DNA of 58,827 bases, taken from NCBI RefSeq assembly GCF_029894335.1, contig NZ_JARXZC010000045.1, positions 1-58,827 on the forward strand. The letters run 5' to 3'. Below the pieces are notes generated by a model, which was not told the origin of the DNA, did no database searches, and saw only the letters and a program-made list of their open reading frames with translations. Every line of letters starts with the position of its first letter. Position 1 is the stretch's first letter. The position numbers were made by a program, and so were the translations under genes. Positions 8,368-19,304 of this stretch are shown here, piece after piece. Origin of the DNA: Kitasatospora sp. MAP5-34 (GTDB taxonomy: Bacteria > Actinomycetota > Actinomycetes > Streptomycetales > Streptomycetaceae).

Positions 8368-8943
8368 TCAGCACAGGTCCTCCGGGACGAGCGTGGCGTA
8401 CACAGCGTCATGCAGCGTGTGCGTACGGGAACTGCGGAAGAGATCAGGACGAAACCCCGCCCGGCGGAATCCGATATACGCACCGACCACTTGAACCGGC
8501 ATGTTATCCGCTGCCGCATACGCGTCGATACGGCGCAGGCCCAGCTGTTCGAAGCCGAACCGGCACACCAGGCGCAGCGCGGCCGCGGCGACCCGCATTC
8601 TGCGCGCCCCTGGCAGCAGCCAGATCGCCGCCTCGGCGACGCCCTCGTCCGGCCGGAAGTCGACGAGTTCGGCCCAGCCGACCGACGGTCCGTCACCGAC
8701 CGTCACCGCGAAGTAGGCCGCACGGTCCTGGTCCCAGAGCCGGGGCACCACGTCCTCGATCCAGCGCACCGCCGCCTCGCGGTCGGTGTGCGGGAAGACG
8801 CCCTGCATGAACTCGCGGACCAGCGGGTCATGGCTGCCTGCCAGCACCGTGTCGGCGTCCTCCGCCGTCGGACGACGGATCAGGACGTCCCCGTCGACCA
8901 GCGGCGGAACATCCCCCAGCGCACTCGGGCCAACTGGAAACAA
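8368..8943 (-). CDS. GNAT N-acetyltransferase, RimJ/RimL type
   Basis: 191 residues if the TTG at 8943 is used; no strong ribosome site is visible, so the start is uncertain. The sequence shows the Acetyltransf_3 layout: an N-terminal beta strand VLIRRPTAEDADTVL, a central FAVTVGDGPSVGWAELV, the acetyl-CoA-binding region WLLPGARRMRVAAAALRLV, where (Q/R)xxGx(G/A) is poorly kept, and FGLRRIDAYAAADNMPVQVV followed by the GFRRAGF strand. Such enzymes acetylate N-termini or amines of small molecules. Nothing here identifies the substrate. It is transcribed toward the WD40 gene with a 120-base gap. Confidence 0.75.
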   Translation of the reverse strand: MFPVGPSALGDVPPLVDGDVLIRRPTAEDADTVLAGSHDPLVREFMQGVFPHTDREAAVRWIEDVVPRLWDQDRAAYFAVTVGDGPSVGWAELVDFRPDEGVAEAAIWLLPGARRMRVAAAALRLVCRFGFEQLGLRRIDAYAAADNMPVQVVGAYIGFRRAGFRPDLFRSSRTHTLHDAVYATLVPEDLC

Positions 8944-9015
8944 CCTTAACCACCCCCCATGTGCGGCCCATCAGATCACCTGGAGGTCCCCGGATCAACC
9001 CCCACAAATGTCACA

Positions 9016-9048
9016 GGCCGCCCACGACCAGCAAGGTCGTGGGCGGCC
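9016..9048 (-). terminator. Perfect 14-bp hairpin after the rluD-GNAT operon
   Basis: ggccgcccacgacc at 9016-9029 pairs fully with ggtcgtgggcggcc at 9035-9048 around a five-base loop. It begins 18 bases past the GNAT stop at 9067. On the minus strand it is followed by TGTGACATTTGT, a weak T-containing tail. A terminator is the simplest reading. Confidence 0.7.
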
Positions 9049-9066
9049 ATGACGGAGCAGCAGGTG

Positions 9067-9522
9067 TCAGAGCACCCGGGTCATTGTCCGGTGCGGAATT
9101 CCGGCATCCGGATAGACCGGGCCCTCGGCGGCGTAACCGAGGCGCTCGTAGAAGCCCAGCGCCTGGACCTGCGCGTGCAGTTCGAGCTCCACCGCGCCGC
9201 GCTCCCGCCCGGCCTGTTCGATCGCCCGGACCAGCTCCACGCCGAGCCCGGTCCTCCGGGCCGCCTTGACCACCGCGAGCCGCCCGAGCAGCACCCGGCC
9301 CACGACACCGGTGAGCCCCAGCGCCTCGGCGCCGTGGATCAGCCGACCGGTACCGAGCGGCGTACCGTCCTCGGCGACCGCGAGCACGTGCAGCGAGGTG
9401 GCGTCCAGCTCGTCGTACTCCAGCCCCTCGGGCACGTTCTGCTCGACCACGAAGACCTCGCGCCGGACGGCGCGCACCAGCTCCAGATCGGACGCGCCCT
9501 CAGCCACCCTGATGACCGGCAT
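9067..9522 (-). CDS. GNAT family N-acetyltransferase (ElaA-like)
   Basis: 151 residues, ATG 9522 placed one base after the stop of the rluD-type gene, with GGAGAG inside that gene's end, so translation is likely coupled. The fold reads clearly: LELVRAVRREVFVVEQNVP, then LGTGRLI, the acetyl-CoA site VGRVLLGRLAVVKAARRTGLGVELV, and the C-terminal LHAQVQALGFYERLGYAAEG. The N-terminal RxxVFVVEQ and the FYERLGF-type end resemble E. coli ElaA/YjcF-type acetyltransferases. The substrate is unknown. Confidence 0.85.
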   Translation of the reverse strand: MPVIRVAEGASDLELVRAVRREVFVVEQNVPEGLEYDELDATSLHVLAVAEDGTPLGTGRLIHGAEALGLTGVVGRVLLGRLAVVKAARRTGLGVELVRAIEQAGRERGAVELELHAQVQALGFYERLGYAAEGPVYPDAGIPHRTMTRVL

Positions 9523-9523
9523 G

Positions 9524-10462
9524 TCAGCTCTCCGAGGAGATGATGTCGAGCGCCCGCCGCAGGTCCTCCGGGTACTCGCTGTCGAAGCGGACCCACTCGC
9601 CGTCGGACGGGTGCTCGAAGCTCAGCGAGACGGCGTGCAGCCACTGCCGGGTCAGCCCGAGCCGCTTGGCGAGCGTCGGGTCGGCGCCGTAGGTGAGGTC
9701 TCCGACACAGGGGTGGCGCAGCGCGGACATGTGCACCCGGATCTGGTGGGTACGCCCGGTCTCCAGCTTGATGTCCAGCAGCGAGGCCGCCCGGTACGCC
9801 TCGATCAGGTCGTAGTGGGTGACGGAGGGCTTGCCGTCCTTGGTGACGGCCCACTTCCAGTCGGAGCTGGGGTGGCGGCCGATCGGCGCGTCGACGGTGC
9901 CGCTCATCGGGTCCGGGTGGCCCTGGACAAGGGTGTTGTACTTCTTCTCCACCACGCGGTCGTGGAACTGCCGCTTGAGGTCGGTGTACGCGCGCTCGGA
10001 CTTGGCGACCACCATCAGGCCGGAGGTGCCGACGTCCAGCCGGTGCACGACACCCTGGCGCTCGGCAGCACCCGAGGTGGAGATCCGGTAGCCGGCGGCG
10101 GCCAGGCCGCCGATCACGGTGGTGCCGGTCCAGCCGGGGCTGGGGTGGGCGGCGACGCCGACCGGCTTGTCGACCACGACGATGTCGTCGTCGTCATGGA
10201 CGATCCGCATGCCTTCGACGTGCTCGGCCACGATCCGGACGGGCGCGGCGGGGGCCGGGATCTCGACCTCGAGCCAGGATCCGGCCATCACCCGGTCCGA
10301 CTTGCCTGCCGTCGTGCCGTCGATGGTCACCTTGCCCTCGGCGGCCAACTCGGCGGCCTTCGTCCGGGAGAAGCCGAACATCCGGGCGAGGGCGGCATCG
10401 AGTCGCTCGCCCTCCAGGCCGTCGGGAACGGGGAGGCTGCGGGTCTGCGCTGCGGTACTCAC
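9524..10462 (-). CDS. rluD: RluD-family 23S rRNA pseudouridine synthase
   Basis: 312 residues, GTG 10462. An S4 RNA-binding domain lies at about residues 18-70 (RLDAALARMFGFSRTKAAELA). The catalytic RluA-type domain carries the signature GVVHRLDVGTSGLMVVAKS, with the catalytic Asp at 143, and the RTHQIRVHMSALRHPCVGD motif. The usual product isomerises uridines in helix 69 of 23S rRNA. CATACT lies seven bases upstream of GTG, so the mRNA may be leaderless, although that -10 is imperfect. It follows lspA, as in other streptomycetes, and is coupled to the GNAT gene downstream. Confidence 0.93.
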   Translation of the reverse strand: MSTAAQTRSLPVPDGLEGERLDAALARMFGFSRTKAAELAAEGKVTIDGTTAGKSDRVMAGSWLEVEIPAPAAPVRIVAEHVEGMRIVHDDDDIVVVDKPVGVAAHPSPGWTGTTVIGGLAAAGYRISTSGAAERQGVVHRLDVGTSGLMVVAKSERAYTDLKRQFHDRVVEKKYNTLVQGHPDPMSGTVDAPIGRHPSSDWKWAVTKDGKPSVTHYDLIEAYRAASLLDIKLETGRTHQIRVHMSALRHPCVGDLTYGADPTLAKRLGLTRQWLHAVSLSFEHPSDGEWVRFDSEYPEDLRRALDIISSES

Positions 10463-10517
10463 CCGTACGAGTATGCCGGACCGCGCGGGTCCGGCTTACT
10501 TCTCGGGCCCGCCGGGC

Positions 10518-11093
10518 TCACTGTTCCTGCTCGTCCTTGGTCACCTGGTGGGTGGAACCGTCGGGGTTGCTGCCCCGGAAGGAGAGCAGGACCACCAGGA
10601 TTCCGCCGCAGACGATCGCCGAGTCGGCGAGGTTGAAGACCGCGAAGTGCTGGACGGAGATGAAGTCCACCACATGCCCCCGGAAGACCCCGGGCGCCCG
10701 GAACAGCCGGTCGGTGAGGTTGCCGAAGGCACCACCCAGCAGCAGGCCGAGCGCGATCGCCCAGGGCAGGCTGTAGAGCTTGCGGGCGATCCGCCAGATC
10801 ACGATGATCACGGCCGCCGCGATCATCGTGAAGACCACCGTCATCGCCTGGCCCATCCCGAAGGCGGCACCGGCGTTACGGATCACCTGGAGGGTGACGA
10901 TGTCACCGGCCACGCCGATCGGCTGGTGCCCCTCCAGTCTGGCCACCACCAGCAGCTTGCTGCCCAGGTCGATCAGGTAGGCCAGCGCGGCGATCACCAG
11001 CAGCACGCCGATCCGGCGGCGCCGCAGCACGGCCGGGCCGCTCCCGGCGGCTTCTGAGGGGGTGCCCGAGGGCTCGTCCACGGCGTCCTCCAC
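10518..11093 (-). CDS. lspA: Lipoprotein signal peptidase II
   Basis: The membrane aspartyl peptidase that cleaves lipoprotein signal peptides after lipidation. Four membrane segments are visible (GVLLVIAALAYLIDLGSKLL, MTVVFTMIAAAVIIVIW, LPWAIALGLLLGGAFG, FNLADSAIVCGGILVVLL). The two catalytic aspartates lie in GNLTDR and FNLADS. The start is unclear: GTG 11093 is the first standard in-frame start downstream of the predicted transcription start at 11186 and gives 191 residues, but it has no ribosome site. The frame stays open upstream and reads AERIIST, which resembles the N-terminus of other streptomycete LspA proteins, so translation may begin earlier (see finding). The C-terminus is a charged tail after the last membrane segment. 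Confidence 0.9.
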   Translation of the reverse strand: MEDAVDEPSGTPSEAAGSGPAVLRRRRIGVLLVIAALAYLIDLGSKLLVVARLEGHQPIGVAGDIVTLQVIRNAGAAFGMGQAMTVVFTMIAAAVIIVIWRIARKLYSLPWAIALGLLLGGAFGNLTDRLFRAPGVFRGHVVDFISVQHFAVFNLADSAIVCGGILVVLLSFRGSNPDGSTHQVTKDEQEQ

Positions 11094-11193
11094 GGGCGCG
11101 GTCGGGACGGAGTCGTCCTGGGTCTGGGGGGAACCTGGGGTACTGATGATCCGCTCCGCTGCCGTGACAAAGGGGGCCGACGTTACGGGGTCG

Positions 11194-11199
11194 AGCGTA
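11194..11199 (-). promoter_or_regulatory. Candidate lspA -10 element TACGCT
   Basis: TACGCT on the minus strand is followed by exactly seven bases and then GTA at 11186, in frame with lspA. This is the same geometry as the leaderless starts elsewhere in the window, except that the codon is GTA. No clear -35 is seen. Confidence 0.4.
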
Positions 11200-11232
11200 C
11201 GCCACGCGGTCGGCCCTTCACTCCTGGGCAAT

Positions 11233-11339
11233 CGCTCAGCCACCACCAAGGGGCGCGAGGAACTGCGCGAAACCGGAAGGCAACGGTCCGCAGCCTTCCG
11301 CGTCGCGCGGTTCCCCGTGCCCCTGTCCATGGCTGAGCG
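11233..11339. repeat. Palindromic GCGC-type intergenic repeat, copy 1
   Basis: The left arm aggggcgcgaggaactgcgcga (about 11249-11270) pairs with tcgcgcggttccccgtgcccct (11303-11324). An inner stem ggaaggc/gccttcc (11275-11281 and 11293-11299) and an outer stem gctcagcca/tggctgagc extend it. It lies between the DksA/TraR-type gene and lspA on the same strand, where it could end or attenuate transcription. Related copies are at 15698, 24853, 34294 and 48648. Confidence 0.8.
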
Positions 11340-11344
11340 CCTGC

Positions 11345-11932
11345 TTACCTGCGTTCCTGCTTCGCCTTGCACTGGACGCAGAGCGTCGCCCGGGGGAACG
11401 CCTGCAGCCGCGCCTTCCCGACGGCCTGGCCGCAGGACTCGCAGAGGCCGAAGCCGACCCCCTCCAGGCGGGCGAGCGCGCGTTCGGTCTGGGCGAGGCT
11501 GTCCCGGGCGTTGTTGGCGAGGGCGACCTCGCTCTCCCGGTTGATGTTCTTGGTGCCGGCGTCGACCTGGTCGTCGCCCGCGCCGTCGTTGGAGTCCCGC
11601 ATGAGACCGGTGATCGCCGCCTCGGAGGCGTCGATCTCGGCCCGCAGCCGCTCCAGCTCGCTGTTCAGCTCGGTGTGCAGCTCGGCCACCTCGGCGGCCG
11701 TCCAGGGGTCCTCGCCGGCGCGTACGGGCAGCTCGGCCGGGTCCACCGACTCGGCGCCGCCGCCCCTCGCACCGGTCGCCGCTGGTGTGTGGGTGCGGCT
11801 GGTCGCCGCGACCCGCCCGGTGGTGCCGGTCTTACGCCGTGTAGTGCTCACGGTCCCCTCCCCAGAGTCGCCCGCCACGACCTTGCGTGCCGGCTGGGTG
11901 GCTGTACCCGCGCCGGATGCCTTCTCAGTCAT
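11345..11932 (-). CDS. DksA/TraR-family C4 zinc-finger protein
   Basis: 195 residues from ATG 11932, which has GAGG about nine bases upstream; an ATG five codons earlier overlaps that site. Residues 1-75 are a basic, disordered Lys/Thr/Ala tail. A coiled-coil pair follows (WTAAEVAELHTELNSELERL and SEVALANNARDSLAQTERALARLE), then the zinc finger CESCG...CVQC. DksA-type proteins insert the coiled coil into the RNA polymerase secondary channel. The tip here (NDGAGDDQVDAGT) keeps acidic residues. The Lys-rich N-terminus is typical of the long streptomycete version. Confidence 0.88.
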   Translation of the reverse strand: MTEKASGAGTATQPARKVVAGDSGEGTVSTTRRKTGTTGRVAATSRTHTPAATGARGGGAESVDPAELPVRAGEDPWTAAEVAELHTELNSELERLRAEIDASEAAITGLMRDSNDGAGDDQVDAGTKNINRESEVALANNARDSLAQTERALARLEGVGFGLCESCGQAVGKARLQAFPRATLCVQCKAKQERR

Positions 11933-12240
11933 GGCTTTCGACCTCATTCACGAACGAATCGAACCGCCGGTTCCCGGCGGCCTCCAGTGCCGGAACGATA
12001 ATCCCCATCGAATCCGGTCACAACGGGACATACCGATACCTCTTGCCGATCCCACCCGGGCAGCCGCCCGTCACCGACCTCAGCCCGAGTGCTGACCAAG
12101 TTGTGCCCAGAACGTCATCGGCTAACCGCCCCGCGACCAGCGGGCGCGTTGCCGGTAAACCGGCTTGTCGGGCCGGATACACTGGGCATGCAAGGCGCAG
12201 ATGGGACGAGTACCGACGTACGCAGCCATGAGCGACCCGG
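11933..12240. other. Divergent intergenic region between traR-type gene and ileS leader
   Basis: No coding frame here looks real. It must hold the promoter of the DksA/TraR-type gene (minus) and of ileS (plus). The only element seen with some confidence is the TACACT -10 at 12178. Confidence 0.5.
12178..12183 (+). promoter_or_regulatory. Candidate ileS -10 element TACACT
   Basis: TACACT fits the actinobacterial TANNNT -10 and would start transcription near 12190, giving an ileS leader of about 265 bases that contains the T-box. No -35 hexamer at proper spacing is evident. Confidence 0.4.
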
Positions 12241-12242
12241 GG

Positions 12243-12444
12243 GCGGTGTGAGCCCGGGGGTGTGCGCGGCGGGAAGATCACCCCGGAGCCGCCGGAAGAA
12301 AGGCCCACGGGCCCGTAGAGCCGGCAGCAAGCCCAAAACAAGAGGGCCGCAGCAGTGCAGTACGCGGCCAAGGAGGGTGGTACCGCGGGGCGGCATGCCG
12401 TCTCGTCCCTCCGTCGGAAGCCAGTCCACGCATCCGCCGGAGGT
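12243..12444 (+). promoter_or_regulatory. T-box riboswitch of ileS, translational type
   Basis: The T-box core gggtggtaccgcgg lies at 12375-12388, right where it binds the tRNA acceptor end. A short stem I can be drawn from the cccgggggtg-caccccgg arms (about 12252-12286), with ATC at 12277-12279 in its loop as the likely isoleucine specifier codon, as in actinobacterial ileS T-boxes with an ultrashort stem I. Downstream, cctccg at 12408-12413 can pair with cggagg at 12438-12443, which contains the ileS ribosome site. Uncharged tRNA-Ile binding would free that site, so control is by translation, and no intrinsic terminator is seen. Confidence 0.9.
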
Positions 12445-12455
12445 AGACAACCGCG

Positions 12456-15635
<3,180 letters not shown>

Positions 15636-15645
15636 CCGACCCCCG

Positions 15646-15683
15646 ACGGCCGCCGCCCCCTCACCGGGGTGGCGGCCGTTTTT
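15646..15683 (+). terminator. Intrinsic terminator after ileS
   Basis: acggccgcc at 15646-15654 pairs with ggcggccgt at 15671-15679, and the hairpin is followed by a run of five T and a further T-rich stretch. It lies 11 bases past the ileS stop. Confidence 0.9.
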
Positions 15684-15697
15684 GCTTTTCGTTCTTC

Positions 15698-15719
15698 AGG
15701 GGCGCGGGGAACTGCGCGA
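15698..15719. repeat. Palindromic GCGC-type repeat, copy 2 (left arm only)
   Basis: The 22 bases match the left arm of the family (aggggcgcggggaactgcgc). The expected right arm is only weakly recognisable around 15756-15778. It sits between the ileS and divIVA terminators. Confidence 0.65.
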
Positions 15720-15783
15720 AACCGGAAGGCGCCCTCCGTCACCCGGGCTCGGAGCGACAGTTGCGCCACGTGCCCGTTGAGCA

Positions 15784-15834
15784 GAAAAACGAGGGCGCCC
15801 CCACCGCGTGGTGCTGCGGTAGGGGCGCCCTCGT
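15784..15834 (-). terminator. Intrinsic terminator after divIVA
   Basis: cgagggcgcccc at 15791-15802 pairs perfectly with ggggcgccctcg at 15823-15834. On the minus strand the hairpin is followed by TTTTTCTGCT. It starts ten bases past the divIVA stop. Confidence 0.9.
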
Positions 15835-15843
15835 GGGTGCTGC

Positions 15844-17250
15844 TTAGTTGTCGCCGTCCTCGTCGATGAGGAAGCCCCGCATCGGCGCGGGCGCCTGCTG
15901 CATCGGCTGCGGCGGCTGCGGGCGGACCGCGGCCATCGGCTGGGTCATCCCGGCGGGAGCCATCTGCGCGGCGCCGTTGGCGCCGTTCTGCTGACCACCG
16001 AAGCTGGGCTGACCGTTGCCGCCGCCGAACGCGCTCTGGCCGCCGAACGACTGCCCGTTGCCACCGAACGACTGCTGGGTGGCGAAGGAGGGCTGGCCGC
16101 TCATCGCGGACGACCCGGCCGGTGCCATCGACGACGCGGCCGGCGGCAGCGACGCGGTGGCGGGGAGGCGCGGCGGAGCGAGCGAGTCGTCCGCCTGCGA
16201 CTCCAGCTGGCGCAGCTGGGTCTCCAGGTAGGACTTCAGGCGGGTGCGGTACTCGCGCTCGAAGGCGCGCAGGTCCTCGACCTTGCGCTCCAGCGTCGCG
16301 CGGGCGGACTCCAGGGAGCCCATCGCCACGCGGTGCTTCTCCTGCGCGTCCCGCTCCAGGGCGTCGGCCTTGGCACGGGCGTCCCGCTCCAGGCCCTCGG
16401 CGCGGCTGCGGGCCTCGCCGACGATCTTGTTGGCCTCGGAACGGGCCTCGGAGATCGCCTGGTCGGCGGTCTGCTGAGCGAGCGCCAGCACCCGGGCCGC
16501 GCTGTCGCCGCCGGGGTTCTGCTGCTGCTGCATCGGAGCGCCGAGCGGGCCGCCGAGCTGCTGGCCCATCGGGCCGCCCATCGGCTGGACCAGCTGCTGC
16601 TGGCCGCCCATGGTGCCCATCTGCTGCTGCTGGCCCATCTGCTGCTGGCCCATCTGGCCGCCCATCGGCTGCAGCATCTGACCACCCATCGGCTGCACCA
16701 GCTGCTGCTGGCCGCCCATGGTGCCCATCTGCTGGCCCTGGCCCATCTGCTGGGGCCCACCGAGCTGCTGGCCGCCGAGCTGCTGCTGACCCATCTGCTG
16801 CGGGCCGCCGAGCTGCTGGCCCATCGGGCCACCCTGCCCGGACGGGAGCTGCGGGGCGCCGGAGGGCAGACCCAGCGGCTGGTTGCCCATCTGCTGCTGG
16901 CCCATCTGCTGCGGGCCGCCGTGCTGCTGGCCGCCCATCTGCTGCTGGCCCATCTGCTGTCCGGGGCCCTGCTGGCCCGGGACCGGCGGGCCGGATATGG
17001 CAGCCGGGACAGGGGCACCCGGGCGGGCGTCCTGCGGCTGCTGCTCCTTGCGCATGTTGGCCTGGTTCTGCGCCGCGGCCCGAGTCGCCGCGGCCAGCTT
17101 GGCGCGCAGGTCCTCGTTCTCGCGGAGCAGCCGGGTCAGCTCGGCCTCGACCTCGTCGAGGAAGGCATCGACCTCATCCTCGTCGTAGCCTTCACGCAGG
17201 CGGACGGTCGTGAACTGCTTGTTCCGAACGTCCTCGGGGGACAATGGCAT
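15844..17250 (-). CDS. divIVA: DivIVA polar growth protein (Wag31-like)
   Basis: 468 residues, ATG 17250 behind GAGGTGAAG. The coiled-coil scaffold marks curved membrane and directs tip growth in filamentous actinobacteria. The conserved head MPLSPEDVRNKQFTTVRLR with YDEDEVDAFLDEVEAEL occupies residues 1-55. A linker of about 190 residues (75-265) is rich in Gln, Gly, Met and Pro and contains a 36-residue repeat. The second coiled coil runs from SAARVLALAQQTADQAI to LETQLRQLESQ (about 270-370), and the tail ends in RGFLIDEDGDN. S. coelicolor DivIVA is about 400 residues, so the linker here is enlarged. Confidence 0.95.
   Translation of the reverse strand: MPLSPEDVRNKQFTTVRLREGYDEDEVDAFLDEVEAELTRLLRENEDLRAKLAAATRAAAQNQANMRKEQQPQDARPGAPVPAAISGPPVPGQQGPGQQMGQQQMGGQQHGGPQQMGQQQMGNQPLGLPSGAPQLPSGQGGPMGQQLGGPQQMGQQQLGGQQLGGPQQMGQGQQMGTMGGQQQLVQPMGGQMLQPMGGQMGQQQMGQQQQMGTMGGQQQLVQPMGGPMGQQLGGPLGAPMQQQQNPGGDSAARVLALAQQTADQAISEARSEANKIVGEARSRAEGLERDARAKADALERDAQEKHRVAMGSLESARATLERKVEDLRAFEREYRTRLKSYLETQLRQLESQADDSLAPPRLPATASLPPAASSMAPAGSSAMSGQPSFATQQSFGGNGQSFGGQSAFGGGNGQPSFGGQQNGANGAAQMAPAGMTQPMAAVRPQPPQPMQQAPAPMRGFLIDEDGDN
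16591..16735 (-). repeat. 36-codon direct repeat in the divIVA linker
   Basis: A stretch of about 36 bases beginning cagctgctgctggccgccca occurs at 16591 and again at 16699, a spacing of 108 bases. It corresponds to a 36-residue protein period centred on GTMGGQQQLVQPMGG. Confidence 0.8.
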
Positions 17251-17299
17251 CTCTTCACCTCAACGTGATCGTCGGCACACCGGCATCCTGTCGCAGCGC

Positions 17300-17590
17300 T
17301 CAAGACGGCAGAGTCAGCACGAGCGATCTCAGGACAAACACAATGATCATCAGTACGAAGAAGGACAGGTCGAGCGCCACGCCCCCGAGACGCAACGGCG
17401 GGATGAATCGCCGAAGAAGCTTGAGTGGCGGATCCGTGACAGTGTACGTGGCCTCCAGGACCATGACCATGGCCTTCCCGGGACGCCACGAACGGGCGAA
17501 CTGGAAGACCCAGTCCATGACCAGCCGGAAGAGCAGGATGAGCAGGAAGACGTTGAGTGCCCAGTAGAGCACTGCCCGCACGATCCCCAT
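17300..17590 (-). CDS. YggT/YlmG family membrane protein
   Basis: 96 residues, ATG 17590 behind GAGAGGG. Two hydrophobic segments (VLYWALNVFLLILLFRLVMDWVF and LDLSFFVLMIIVFVLRSLV) flank the conserved loop with TDPPLKLLRRFIPPLRLGG, diagnostic of the family. The exact role is unknown; YlmG-type proteins are genetically linked to sepF and the division machinery. It lies between sepF and divIVA in the usual actinobacterial order. Confidence 0.93.
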   Translation of the reverse strand: MGIVRAVLYWALNVFLLILLFRLVMDWVFQFARSWRPGKAMVMVLEATYTVTDPPLKLLRRFIPPLRLGGVALDLSFFVLMIIVFVLRSLVLTLPS

Positions 17591-17680
17591 CCCGTTTCCC
17601 TCTCCCTGGCCGACGAACCGTCAGCCACTTCCTGGCAGTCACTCACTGTTTCTTGATCCACACATAAAGTCGTGGCCGGG

Positions 17681-18280
17681 TCAGCTCTGGTTGAAGAACC
17701 CACCCTCGGCGATCCGAGCCTTGTCCTCCGCCGTTACATCGACGTTAGCAGGCGACAGGAGGAACACCTTCTGCGTCACTCGCTCGATACTGCCGTGAAG
17801 ACCGAAGACGAGTCCAGCGGCGAAGTCTACGAGTCGCTTCGCGTCCGTGTCGTCCATCTCGGTGAGATTCATGATCACGGGGGTACCGCCGCGGAACTGC
17901 TCCCCGATGGTACGGGCCTCGTTGTAGGTGCGAGGGTGCAGCGTGGTGATGCGGTACGGCTCTCGTTCGTTCACGACCTTGGGCATGATCACCGGGGCGC
18001 TCTTCTCCAGGTTGTGGCGGCGGTCGGGTGTGATGGATGACACTGGCGCCATCCGCGGCGCCTCCTGCCGGATCGGCACGGCAGCCGGGACGGGCTGCGG
18101 AGCGATATGGGCGACCGGGGCCGGTGCGGGGGCGGGCCGCTGGAGGTCCTCCGTCCGCCCGGTACGAATCGGCTCGGGGTCCGTGTCGTAGTCGTCGTCG
18201 GGGTCGTACCCCTGGCCGTCGTACGTCTCGTCCTCCACGAGGCCGAGGTAGACCGCCATCTTGCGCATTGCGCCGGCCAT
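17681..18280 (-). CDS. sepF: Cell division protein SepF
   Basis: 199 residues from ATG 18280, which has GGAGGAGA upstream and begins MAGAMRKMAVYLGLVED, the standard streptomycete SepF N-terminus (amphipathic membrane-binding helix). The reading frame is open further upstream without a better start. A Pro/Asp-rich linker (about 20-100) joins the C-terminal SepF domain with RITTLHPRTYNEARTIGEQF and VIMNLTEMDDTDAKRLVDFAAGL. SepF anchors FtsZ filaments to the membrane. The 230-base gap before it probably carries its own promoter. Confidence 0.95.
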   Translation of the reverse strand: MAGAMRKMAVYLGLVEDETYDGQGYDPDDDYDTDPEPIRTGRTEDLQRPAPAPAPVAHIAPQPVPAAVPIRQEAPRMAPVSSITPDRRHNLEKSAPVIMPKVVNEREPYRITTLHPRTYNEARTIGEQFRGGTPVIMNLTEMDDTDAKRLVDFAAGLVFGLHGSIERVTQKVFLLSPANVDVTAEDKARIAEGGFFNQS

Positions 18281-18510
18281 ACTCCTGTCTCCTCCGCTCT
18301 GTGGTGGATCGGCTCCGTCACCGGCGGCCTTCGCCTGCGGCCCATCTGCCATTGACTCTGCGCAGCCTCCCCACACCCCGTCAGGGCGACGACCCGTCAG
18401 GTCGGTGGGGAGGAGGCTGCGGAGATGCGATCCACGGTTCGCTAGCGCTGTGGATAGCTGCTAGGTTCTGTCCTGTTTTGTCCTGCAGTCTGATCTACTA
18501 CCCGGTGACG

Positions 18511-19299
18511 TTACCCGAGCGGTGACCGCACTCCGAGCACCGCAGTACCGACGCGTACATGTGTCGCTCCGGCTGCCACGGCCTGCTCCAGGTCACCGCT
18601 CATTCCTGCGGAAACCATGGTGGCAGCAGGATGGGCCGCCCGTACGGCTGTTGCGATTTCCGCCAGCCGATCGAAGCTCCTGGCCGGGTCCCCGGCCAGT
18701 GGTCCGGCGAGCGGGGCGACGGTCATCACACCGGCCAGGTAGAGCCCGGGCGTGTCGGCGATCCGGTCCGCCAGCGCGAGCACCTCCGAAGGCGCCACCC
18801 CGGCACGCCCCTCACCCTCGCCCGCCTCCTTGTCCAGCGCGACCTGGACCAGGCAACCCAGCGGGGAGCGCTCCGACTTGAGTACGGCGGCGGAGAGCGA
18901 CCCGACCAGCCTCGGACGGTCCACCGAGTGCACCAGATCCGCGTAGCGGACCACCGAGCGGACCTTGTTCGTCTGCAACTGACCGACGAAGTGCCAGGTG
19001 AGCGGCAACTTGACGCACAGCTCCGCCTTGGGCGCCGCGTCCTGGTCGCGGTTCTCCGCCACCTGGGTGACGCCGAGACCGGCCAGGAGCGCGGTGTCCT
19101 CGGCCGGGTAGGTCTTGGTGACCACGACCAGGGTGACCTCATCGCGCGAGCGGCCGGCGGCCGCGCAGGCGTCCGCGATCCGGCGTTCCACGACGTCGAG
19201 GTTGGTGCCGAGTTGTTCGTACCGGTCCAGCTGCTGCGGTGTCAGCCCGGCCGAGAAGTCCGGCCTCCCCGGGAACGGCCCGTAGATGTCGTTCGTCAT
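18511..19299 (-). CDS. Pyridoxal-phosphate homeostasis protein YggS/PROSC
   Basis: 262 residues from ATG 19299, five bases after the pgeF stop. The alanine-racemase-like barrel protein binds PLP and affects vitamin B6 and amino-acid balance. The PLP lysine lies in LVVVTKTYPAED, and WHFVGQLQTNK and the C-terminal VSAGMSGDLEQAVAAGATHVRVGTAVLG are signature segments. An N-terminal extension of about 25 residues (MTNDIYGPFPGRPDF) precedes the core. Readings further upstream in the same frame overlap pgeF and are rejected. Confidence 0.93.
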   Translation of the reverse strand: MTNDIYGPFPGRPDFSAGLTPQQLDRYEQLGTNLDVVERRIADACAAAGRSRDEVTLVVVTKTYPAEDTALLAGLGVTQVAENRDQDAAPKAELCVKLPLTWHFVGQLQTNKVRSVVRYADLVHSVDRPRLVGSLSAAVLKSERSPLGCLVQVALDKEAGEGEGRAGVAPSEVLALADRIADTPGLYLAGVMTVAPLAGPLAGDPARSFDRLAEIATAVRAAHPAATMVSAGMSGDLEQAVAAGATHVRVGTAVLGVRSPLG

Positions 19300-19304
19300 G
19301 AGTG

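Noticed and set aside
10903..11205. GTG at 11205 as an lspA start behind GAAGGG
   Set aside because: That GTG is in a different frame from lspA and would need a frameshift, for which there is no sign.
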